From NCBI GenBank assembly GCA_947452875.1, contig CANGEZ010000089.1:1-7687 (forward strand): 7,687 nt of DNA, in the 5' to 3' direction. The notes below the pieces were generated by a model that saw only the letters and a list, made by a program, of their open reading frames with translations, ran no database searches and was not told the origin of the DNA. Position 1 is the stretch's first letter. Every line of letters starts with the position of its first letter. Below are positions 1 to 4,946 of this stretch, in pieces. This stretch comes from Chitinophagaceae bacterium. Its GTDB lineage: Bacteria > Bacteroidota > Bacteroidia > Chitinophagales > Chitinophagaceae. A program made the position numbers and the translations under genes.

Positions 1-17
1 AAATATTGAATAGCCTG

Positions 18-33
18 CCCCGAAATCTCGGGG
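18..33. repeat. Perfect 6-bp-stem hairpin
   Basis: CCCCGA (18-23) and TCGGGG (28-33) are perfect inverted arms around the four-base loop AATC. No T-run follows on either strand, so a Rho-independent terminator is not well supported, although the stem is strong for such an A/T-rich region. It may be a degenerate dispersed palindrome or a terminator for a gene beyond the left edge. Confidence 0.5.
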
Positions 34-96
34 TAAAATATAAAATGTAAAAGTGGTTTTTTCGGAAATGAAATTATCATTTTCTCATGAAAAAAA

Positions 97-133
97 ACCT
101 CACCCCCGACCCCTCTCCTGAAGGCAGAGGGGA
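97..133. repeat. C/G-tract hairpin, probable dispersed element
   Basis: A C-rich half is followed by a G-rich half. CCCCTCT (110-116) pairs perfectly with AGAGGGG (126-132), and CC (117-118) can extend the stem against GG (123-124) with C125 bulged. The G/C-rich block is sharply bounded by A/T-rich DNA. From general knowledge, C-tract/AAGG/G-tract elements of this kind are scattered between genes in many Bacteroidota genomes. A second element of similar design lies at 883-913. Copy number cannot be judged from this window. Confidence 0.6.
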
Positions 134-164
134 GTAATAAAAATTATCTCCTGAATAAAAAAAA

Positions 165-205
165 GCCTTCGTGTTTCTTTGTGTCTTAGAGCCTTAGTGG
201 CGAAG
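165..205. repeat. Short-period (about 8 bp) degenerate repeat block
   Basis: Successive units each start with CTT: CTTCGTGTTT (167-176), CTTTGTGT (177-184), CTTAGAGC (185-192) and CTTAGTGG (193-200). The block is bounded by CTTCG (167-171) and its inverse CGAAG (201-205). The consensus resembles a widespread intergenic sequence seen in many bacterial genomes, a recognition from memory rather than a search. It is non-coding; the long minus-strand reading frame across it is a consequence of stop-poor repeat DNA. Confidence 0.6.
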
Positions 206-285
206 AAAATAATTAATAAGAAAGTAATAATAAGGAATAAGGAAGTGGCAGTTATCAAATAAAAATTTGAATATAGGTTGAGCCA

Positions 286-320
286 ACGCCAAACACCAAA
301 CGCCAAACAATAAACAATTC
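286..320. repeat. Five degenerate 7-bp tandem units
   Basis: Reading from 286 the units are ACGCCAA, ACACCAA, ACGCCAA, ACAATAA and ACAATTC. Units 1 and 3 are identical, unit 2 differs from them at one position, and the last two decay. The period is exactly 7 bp, distinct from the 8-bp period of the neighbouring blocks. The units directly abut one another with no spacers, which excludes a CRISPR array. Confidence 0.65.
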
Positions 321-331
321 GTGAATTCGTG
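316..331. repeat. Perfect 8-bp tandem duplication
   Basis: AATTCGTG occurs twice back to back (316-323 and 324-331). It overlaps the last unit of the preceding 7-bp block and runs into the palindrome GTGGTTACCAC at 329-339. The duplication is exact, so it may be younger or more constrained than the degenerate blocks nearby. Confidence 0.65.
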
Positions 332-372
332 GTTACCACAACAAAACATAATCAAAGTCCACCCTGGGGGAT

Positions 373-867
373 TTAGAGGACCAACTCCTTCTTATACACC
401 GTAAATAAAATAATAAACACTATCGGTATCACCAATCCTATCAAACCCAATCCTGAAAAAGTGCCCGCGCCTATAAATAAAAATGTAGCTACAATAGGCA
501 GCAATTCTCCTACCAACCATAATATATAACCCTGAGATTTTAATTTTCGCATTTCAATCGCTCCATATAAACATAACGCCACACTTACCAGGCCCATGAT
601 CAAAATTGGCAATTTATTGTCAACCATGTTTTCAGCCAGCTTCATCGCCTCAGGCGAGTATTGAGCTTTTAAAAAACCCGGTAGGTCATTCAACTGACCG
701 GAGGCAATTACCTTTTGCTTCTGCTCCAATGCAGATTCTGCAAATAAATAACCCACCACGCTAAAGATTAAGGAAAACACAGAACCGATGATCGACAAAA
801 TCGTCAGTACGTTTAAACCAGTAGAACGTTTTTTGGTTTCGATTTCAAATGGATTGTTTGTATTCAT
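373..867 (-). CDS. Small four-helix membrane protein, function unknown
   Basis: I do not recognise this 164-residue protein as a named family. It has a short polar N-terminus (residues 1-17, beginning MNTNNPFEIE), then a hydrophobic helix at about 18-42 and a charged loop at about 45-85 containing SPEAMKLAEN. Three more hydrophobic helices follow at about 86-105, 112-134 and 139-157, and the protein ends in a short YKKELVL tail. The basic segment MRKLKSQGY lies between helices 2 and 3. There is no signal-peptide cleavage site and no catalytic motif; it is probably an inner-membrane protein. The ATG at 867 is the first start in a clean reading frame and has an A/T-rich leader without a Shine-Dalgarno sequence. 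The gene lies 236 bp downstream of the proline dehydrogenase gene in the same direction, but the spacer is full of repeats, so separate transcription is likely. From memory, small proteins of this layout are common in Bacteroidota. Confidence 0.8.
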   Translation of the reverse strand: MNTNNPFEIETKKRSTGLNVLTILSIIGSVFSLIFSVVGYLFAESALEQKQKVIASGQLNDLPGFLKAQYSPEAMKLAENMVDNKLPILIMGLVSVALCLYGAIEMRKLKSQGYILWLVGELLPIVATFLFIGAGTFSGLGLIGLVIPIVFIILFTVYKKELVL

Positions 868-882
868 GGAGGAAATGTTTGG

Positions 883-913
883 CAGCCCCCTCGATCCCCC
901 AAGGGGGAAGCTG
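883..913. repeat. C/G-tract hairpin element upstream of the small membrane protein
   Basis: CAGC (883-886) pairs with GCTG (910-913), and inside it the C-tract at 896-899 pairs with GGGG (904-907) around loop CAAG. On the plus strand a T-rich run follows from about 920, giving a terminator-like outline. No plus-strand gene precedes it, so on the minus strand it simply sits in the leader of the 373-867 gene. Its layout (C-tract, CGA, C-tract, AAG, G-tract) resembles the element at 97-133, suggesting a dispersed repeat family. Confidence 0.5.
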
Positions 914-947
914 ATTATGTTTTTTATTTATTTTTGAAACCGCTCTG

Positions 948-968
948 TCACCCAAAGGGGAAAGGTGA
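948..968. repeat. Weak hairpin within repeat-rich spacer
   Basis: TCACC (948-952) is the inverse of GGTGA (964-968), enclosing an 11-base CAAAGGGG-type loop. The stem is only 5 bp and no T-run follows on the minus strand, so it is a poor terminator for the proline dehydrogenase operon. It is more likely another degenerate dispersed palindrome. Confidence 0.3.
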
Positions 969-1019
969 TGGAGGTTGAAAAACAATTTTGAACCTTTTAA
1001 ACAAATCTTTTCACAAAGC

Positions 1020-1041
1020 AACGTCCCTTGCAGGAGACATT
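1020..1041. repeat. Imperfect palindrome centred on TGCA
   Basis: The segment is an inverted repeat around TGCA (1029-1032), with matching pairs GTC (1023-1025) and GAC (1036-1038), C1027 with G1034, and A/T pairs at the outer edge. Mismatches occur at 1022/1039, 1026/1035 and 1028/1033. It could be a degenerate dispersed palindrome or an operator-like site, but it lies far from any start codon. Confidence 0.3.
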
Positions 1042-1060
1042 ACTGAGAAGTTCGTCGGCT

Positions 1061-1110
1061 AATTCCCAATCCCTAATTCACCAATTTCCAAATTAACAAA
1101 TCATCAAATT
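1061..1110. repeat. 8-bp periodic repeat overlapping the proline dehydrogenase stop codon
   Basis: The units on the plus strand are AATTCCCA (1061-1068), a shortened ATCCCT (1069-1074), AATTCACC (1075-1082), AATTTCCA (1083-1090), AATTAACA (1091-1098), AATCATCA (1099-1106) and AATT (1107-1110). Nearly every unit begins AAT, at an 8-bp spacing. The last units contain the stop codon (1104-1106) and the final Ile codon (1107-1109) of the proline dehydrogenase gene, so the repeat has reached or defined the end of that reading frame. Confidence 0.65.
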
Positions 1111-2348
1111 GCACTCCTCCTCCTCTCCAACTCCCTCTTGATCAAGCCCAGCTCTCTGCCTGTTTGTCCGGCGACTGAACTGTTTTCTCTGGCGCGACGC
1201 ATTAAGTAAGGTACCACATCTTTTATCGGACCGAAAGGCAAGTATTTGCTTACACTAAACCCGTGTTTTGCCAGATTAAAAGTAATATTATCGCTCATGC
1301 CATAAAGCTGAGAAAAATGAACATGCTGATGACCTGCAGGAATTCCATTCTCTGACATCAATGAGGTGGCCAGCAAATTGCTTTGTTCATTATGAGAGGC
1401 TACAATTACTGAAACCCTATCTATATTATTAATACAAAACTTCAAGGATGCATTATAATCATGATCAGAAGATTGCTTATCAGGTTGTATGGGAGAATGA
1501 TAACCTTCTTCAGTTGCTCTCAATCTTTCTTTCTCCATATAAGCACCTCGCACTAGTTTGGCACCGAGAATAAAATTTCTTTCTACAGCTGCATTAAAGC
1601 TGGATTTTAAAAATTCAAAACGATCGTGACGATACAATTGAATGGTATTAAATACAACGGCCCTTTCTTTATTGAAGCTGTCCATCATTAATATAGTAAG
1701 CGCATCTACCGGATCCTGAATCCATGATTCTTCAGCGTCTACCAAAACAGCAATGTTTTTTTTATGAGCGGTATCGCAAATTTTCAGCAGACGACTTACA
1801 CATTTATGCCATTCGTTTTTTTCTTCGTCAGAAAGATTTTCAACAGCATTGTAATATTTTTTCATCAGGGTGAGCTCATTGCAGTTGTGCATGCTATTAT
1901 CAAGTGATTCCAAAAGTCCGAATCTCGCAATACCGGTAACCTTAATACTGATAAATGGAATATTAGATTGCGTGCCAGCATATTCAATCACTTTAATGAA
2001 CTCAGCTGTGGCGGCATCAAAAGCCAATTCTCCTTCCCCACCTTCCACGCCATAATCTAAAATCACCTGCACTTTGTATTTCTCAAGTTTATTGGCAACA
2101 GGAGCTGTTTGTTCTAAAGTTTCTCCACCCACGAACTGCTTGAAGATGGTATTTCTAACCATTGATGACACAAAAGGCAATTTCATTTTTACAGCAATCG
2201 GCATCAATGTCACTCCTAGATTCACCAAAAATGGCTTACCCATGGTAGAAAATAAAAAATGAGCCTTTTTTAATTCTTTGTCTGATTTATATTCAAATGC
2301 AAAAGCCGTATTGTCGAAGGAAATCGGTGATGATTGAGTTTGATTCAT
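1104..2348 (-). CDS. Proline dehydrogenase, monofunctional
   Basis: This FAD enzyme oxidises L-proline to 1-pyrroline-5-carboxylate and passes electrons to membrane quinones, the first step of proline catabolism. The 414-residue protein is a single PRODH barrel without the aldehyde dehydrogenase half of long PutA proteins. Family motifs appear in order: VILDYGVEGGEGE (95-107), ISIKVTGIARFG (133-144), VLVDAEESWIQDP (201-213), the FAD-binding LGAKLVRGAYMEKER (261-275), VASHNEQ (316-322), LYGMSDN (348-354) and YLMRRARENSS (381-391). Tyr369 and Arg384-Arg385 lie at the same spacing as the proline-binding Tyr and Arg pair of E. coli PutA. All expected catalytic features are present. It is the last gene of a tight four-gene cluster, 26 bp after the O-acyltransferase gene. 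No pyrroline-5-carboxylate dehydrogenase gene is in view. Equivalent enzymes are called PutB, FadM or PRODH. A periodic repeat overlaps the stop codon. Confidence 0.95.
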   Translation of the reverse strand: MNQTQSSPISFDNTAFAFEYKSDKELKKAHFLFSTMGKPFLVNLGVTLMPIAVKMKLPFVSSMVRNTIFKQFVGGETLEQTAPVANKLEKYKVQVILDYGVEGGEGELAFDAATAEFIKVIEYAGTQSNIPFISIKVTGIARFGLLESLDNSMHNCNELTLMKKYYNAVENLSDEEKNEWHKCVSRLLKICDTAHKKNIAVLVDAEESWIQDPVDALTILMMDSFNKERAVVFNTIQLYRHDRFEFLKSSFNAAVERNFILGAKLVRGAYMEKERLRATEEGYHSPIQPDKQSSDHDYNASLKFCINNIDRVSVIVASHNEQSNLLATSLMSENGIPAGHQHVHFSQLYGMSDNITFNLAKHGFSVSKYLPFGPIKDVVPYLMRRARENSSVAGQTGRELGLIKRELERRRSAI

Positions 2349-2374
2349 ATATTATATAACTGTTTGCAAATCTA

Positions 2375-3430
2375 TTAAGATTCATTCAAATTATTGGTGT
2401 AACTAAAATACCTGTCTTTTAATTTTAAAATAGGCGATTCAATATAACGAAAAGACAAACCGGCAAGAACTATTGAAATAAATGAATACAATGGTAATTT
2501 CAATACCCAACCATGATTTTTAAGAAATGAAACATGATCGAGGATATAGTTAATAAACAAACTATTGTTCAAATAATAATTTAAAGGCAAATGAATTAAA
2601 TAAATCCCGTAAGAAATAACGCCTAAGTAAACCAACATTTTATTACTAAATAGACTGTTGGCTAATTTATCTGTAAACCCAAAATAATAGCATTTCAAAA
2701 CAAGATATAGAAATACCAAAGGAATACATATGAATTTAAATGGAGAGTAAGTGAACAACAACAACAACAATATCAAGAACATCAGCCATTCTATTTTTCG
2801 ATCTGTAAAAAAAGAAATCATTATTTTTTTTTCATTAAAAACAATGGCACCAATAGCACCAATGCCAATCGCATAACACTGTGGTATCAAACCCACCCAT
2901 CTATATTTTACTAATGGGGGTATCCATTTGAAAAAAAACTGTCCGTAGCAAAAAAGAACAACTAAGATGACAAAAATGAGAAGTAGTTTTTGGTAACGTC
3001 TTAATGGAATGATGATCAATGGCCAAAACAAGTAAAATTGTTCCTCTACACTAAGCGACCAAAAATGAGTAATGGCATGATTAGGTAAATTGAAATAAAC
3101 GATAGCATAATTATAGGTAAAACTGATACAATATAATAGGTATGTTTTAGCATAAGTATTCCCCACTAACAATAAGATAGAAATCACCAAAAAATAAAGT
3201 GGCAAAATCCTAAGCATTCTTCTGCCAAGAAAATTTTTGTACCCTTGGATAAATCCTCCTTCGGTACTCAACAAAATCTTCGTAATCAAAAACCCGCTGA
3301 TAACAAAAAAGAGAGCAACACCAAAATAACCTGCAGAGAAATGACTACCAAGTGAATAGGCTAAATGTTCGATAAGCACCATAAATACAGCAATAAACCT
3401 AAGTGTATTTAATGGCTTGCTATGATGCAT
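2375..3430 (-). CDS. Acyltransferase 3 family membrane O-acyltransferase (OafA/YrhL type)
   Basis: Members of this family move acetyl or other acyl groups onto sugars of lipopolysaccharide, exopolysaccharide, peptidoglycan or other surface molecules. The 351-residue protein has about ten hydrophobic segments and no extra SGNH domain. Family landmarks are LNTLRFIAVFMVLIEH (7-22) with the conserved Arg11 and His22, FFVISGFLIT (41-50), GRRMLRILPLY (69-79), HFWSLSVEEQFYLFWP (122-137), LGVISYGIYLIHLPL (269-283) and the terminal YIESPIL (329-335). The acceptor cannot be predicted. The gene follows the thioesterase gene by 35 bp and precedes proline dehydrogenase by 26 bp. Much of it is visibly poorer in G+C than its neighbours (hand counts of several 60-base lines give about 22-35%), although its 5' end is near 40%. 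Five consecutive TTG codons at 2756-2770 encode Leu221-225 within a membrane helix. Confidence 0.9.
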   Translation of the reverse strand: MHHSKPLNTLRFIAVFMVLIEHLAYSLGSHFSAGYFGVALFFVISGFLITKILLSTEGGFIQGYKNFLGRRMLRILPLYFLVISILLLVGNTYAKTYLLYCISFTYNYAIVYFNLPNHAITHFWSLSVEEQFYLFWPLIIIPLRRYQKLLLIFVILVVLFCYGQFFFKWIPPLVKYRWVGLIPQCYAIGIGAIGAIVFNEKKIMISFFTDRKIEWLMFLILLLLLFTYSPFKFICIPLVFLYLVLKCYYFGFTDKLANSLFSNKMLVYLGVISYGIYLIHLPLNYYLNNSLFINYILDHVSFLKNHGWVLKLPLYSFISIVLAGLSFRYIESPILKLKDRYFSYTNNLNES

Positions 3431-3465
3431 GAGAAGAATCTTATTTTTTCGTTTATACGTGCTCG

Positions 3466-3984
3466 TTACTTAACAAACAATGCTTTCAATTCATCTGCAT
3501 CTTCAGGTTTCAACTTCCCACCTAATATCAATCTCACTTGTCTTCTTCTCAAAGCGCCATCAAACAATTTCAATTCTGATTCTGTTTCAGGAGTCATTGG
3601 GTTAATAGGCCTTGGTTTTCCGTTGGGATCCAATGCCACGAAAGTAAAATAAGCTTCGTTACTTTTATATTTATATTGATGAAGTACATCTTCACCCCAA
3701 ACCTGCAAATGTACTTCCATGCTGCTATTGAAAGCCCTGGTAACTTTAGCTTCGATATGCACCACGTTACCCAGTTTGATAGGATTGTGAAAAGAAATGT
3801 TATCAACGGAGGCTGTAACAACCGGAGCACCACAATGTTTCATGGCAGACAATGCCGCTGCGATATCCATCCAATACATTAACCTACCACCCATCAAATT
3901 TCCAAACGTATTGGTATCATTAGGAAGAACCAGCTCAGTCATAATGACCAATGATTCCGATGCTTTTTTGTCCATTTTATTCAT
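3466..3984 (-). CDS. Acyl-CoA thioesterase, hotdog fold (YciA/BACH-like)
   Basis: Proteins of this family hydrolyse fatty acyl-CoA to free acid and CoA in the cytoplasm, adjusting acyl-CoA pools. The 172-residue protein is one hotdog domain, consistent with a single-domain bacterial enzyme that assembles into dimers or higher oligomers. Visible signatures are the catalytic-loop motif NTFGNLMGGRLMYWMD (25-40), with Asn25 and Asp40 at the positions expected for the active-site region, followed by TASVDNISFHNPIKLGNVV (58-76 region) and the strand EAYFTFVALDPNGKPRP. There is no signal peptide or membrane segment. The start at 3984 is the first in frame; Met4 is an alternative that would remove only three residues. 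The gene begins 18 bp after the acyltransferase stop and is followed 35 bp later by the O-acyltransferase gene, so co-transcription is likely. Chain-length preference cannot be read from the sequence. Confidence 0.92.
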   Translation of the reverse strand: MNKMDKKASESLVIMTELVLPNDTNTFGNLMGGRLMYWMDIAAALSAMKHCGAPVVTASVDNISFHNPIKLGNVVHIEAKVTRAFNSSMEVHLQVWGEDVLHQYKYKSNEAYFTFVALDPNGKPRPINPMTPETESELKLFDGALRRRQVRLILGGKLKPEDADELKALFVK

Positions 3985-4002
3985 TTAATTTATGATTGAA
4001 CC

Positions 4003-4746
4003 TTAGATTTTTTCAGGCGCTATTTGTTCGATGGCTTCCATCACTTGTTTTAAAATATCTTCGTTTGATGCCTCGTAATTTATGGTCAAAGGATCTTTAA
4101 AGCTAACTTCAAGTTTTGAATTCCACTTTTTTATTTTCAAACCTGTTTTGTCAAAGGTTTCAGAGAAGCCATTAATAACAACAGGAACGACTATGGGTTT
4201 AAAATTTTTTATAATAAAAGCAGTTCCTTTTCTTCCGGGTGCAAAAGGCGTTGTGGTTCCCTGCGGGAAATTAATAACCCAGTTGGATTCCAAAGCTCTT
4301 GCGATTTCTCTGGTATCACCCAATTCAAGACCTTTTCTAACTTCACCAGCACCTGCATTCCAGGCACGTTTTACGGTAATAGCACCTGCAAGAGTAAAAA
4401 CTCTTGAAATAAAAGTACTGTTCATCGTGGCTGCAGCTGCTACATATTTTATTTTGGTAAATGGCTTAAATAAATAATAGGGTATCCCTAATTTCTTTTG
4501 TTTGCCCCAAGATGCCGCACAAAAAATATGAATCATGGTAATCACATCCGCGAAATAAGTCTGGTGATTGCTCACAAACATCACGTTGGCACGAGGCAAA
4601 TGCTTTAATTTCTCCATGCCTTTGATGTTGAGACTGCTGATTATATTTATACCGGGATAACTAAACAATCCAATAATGAAATAAAGTAAACTTTTTATGA
4701 AGCCAGATTCAATCGCTTTCCCTTGATTTGATTTTTTTTCCGACAT
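4003..4746 (-). CDS. Lysophospholipid acyltransferase family protein (PlsC-like), atypical motifs
   Basis: This 247-residue protein belongs to the PlsC/LPLAT superfamily, whose members transfer an acyl group to a lyso-lipid such as lysophosphatidic acid at the inner membrane. A hydrophobic segment at about 16-38 is the likely membrane anchor. The usual blocks occur in order: VSNHQTYFAD (58-67), GAITVKR (121-127, with the conserved Arg127), FPQGTTT (160-166) and IVVPVVING (185-193). Two blocks deviate from the textbook forms: His61 and Asp67 are separated by five residues instead of four, and the FPEGTRS-type block has Gln162 in place of Glu and Thr in place of Arg. It may therefore use a different acceptor, or the variation may be normal for this subfamily. 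It is the first gene of the minus-strand cluster, 18 bp ahead of the thioesterase gene, and its A/T-rich leader lacks a Shine-Dalgarno sequence. Confidence 0.88.
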   Translation of the reverse strand: MSEKKSNQGKAIESGFIKSLLYFIIGLFSYPGINIISSLNIKGMEKLKHLPRANVMFVSNHQTYFADVITMIHIFCAASWGKQKKLGIPYYLFKPFTKIKYVAAAATMNSTFISRVFTLAGAITVKRAWNAGAGEVRKGLELGDTREIARALESNWVINFPQGTTTPFAPGRKGTAFIIKNFKPIVVPVVINGFSETFDKTGLKIKKWNSKLEVSFKDPLTINYEASNEDILKQVMEAIEQIAPEKI

Positions 4747-4946
4747 GTTGGCTTGTTAGATTTCAGGGCACAAATTAACCCAAAAAATAGGAAAGTAGTG
4801 ATGAAAATCAGCGACAGTTATGAAAAAATGTGTACCTGAAAAAAATAGTTTGTCGTCACTTGATAATAATGTAAATTACGCCCGATTATTTTTCTGCTAA
4901 TTCAAGCAAGAAAAATGATTATTATTTGTAAATCTAAATTTTTATT
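4747..4946. promoter_or_regulatory. Divergent promoter region
   Basis: This 200-bp A/T-rich spacer lies between two outward-facing genes, so it should contain the promoters of both the minus-strand operon and the plus-strand secreted protein. For the minus strand, the best -7-like sequence is TTAATTTG (reverse complement of 4771-4778), matching the Bacteroidota TAnnTTTG consensus except at one fixed position, but no good -33 TTTG sits at the right distance. No riboswitch-like or long inverted repeat is seen. Confidence 0.5.
4849..4879 (+). promoter_or_regulatory. Candidate Bacteroidota promoter for the secreted protein gene
   Basis: TTTG (4849-4852) followed after 19 bp by TAAATTAC (4872-4879) resembles the Bacteroidota -33 TTTG and -7 TAnnTTTG elements. 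The last two bases of the -7 element do not match. Transcription would start near 4885, giving a leader of about 60 bases. The spacing is right, but the match is imperfect in A/T-rich DNA, where chance hits are common. Confidence 0.3.

Larger units (their letters stand above)
1..372. other. Repeat-rich non-coding spacer
   Basis: This stretch holds no credible gene. It carries, in order, a small perfect hairpin (18-33), a C/G-tract hairpin element (97-133), a block of roughly 8-bp units (165-205), a block of 7-bp units (286-320), a perfect 8-bp tandem duplication (316-331) and a short palindrome, GTGGTTACCAC, at 329-339. The remainder is A/T-rich and featureless. The minus-strand gene at 373-867 ends here, so the spacer is its 3' region. 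No classical stem followed by a T-run on the minus strand is visible right after its stop codon. Confidence 0.75.

Noticed and set aside
165..331. Possible CRISPR array
   Set aside because: Repeat units are only 7-10 bp, degenerate and directly abutting, with no spacers of 25-40 bp and no cas gene in the window.
100..339. 79-codon minus-strand reading frame in the left spacer
   Set aside because: It runs straight across three non-coding repeat blocks and its translation (FFATKALRHKETRR and similar) is the kind produced by these repeats; there is no family resemblance or plausible leader.
4082..4477. 131-codon plus-strand reading frame
   Set aside because: It lies entirely antisense to the PlsC-like gene, which has clear family motifs in the other strand; no independent evidence supports it.
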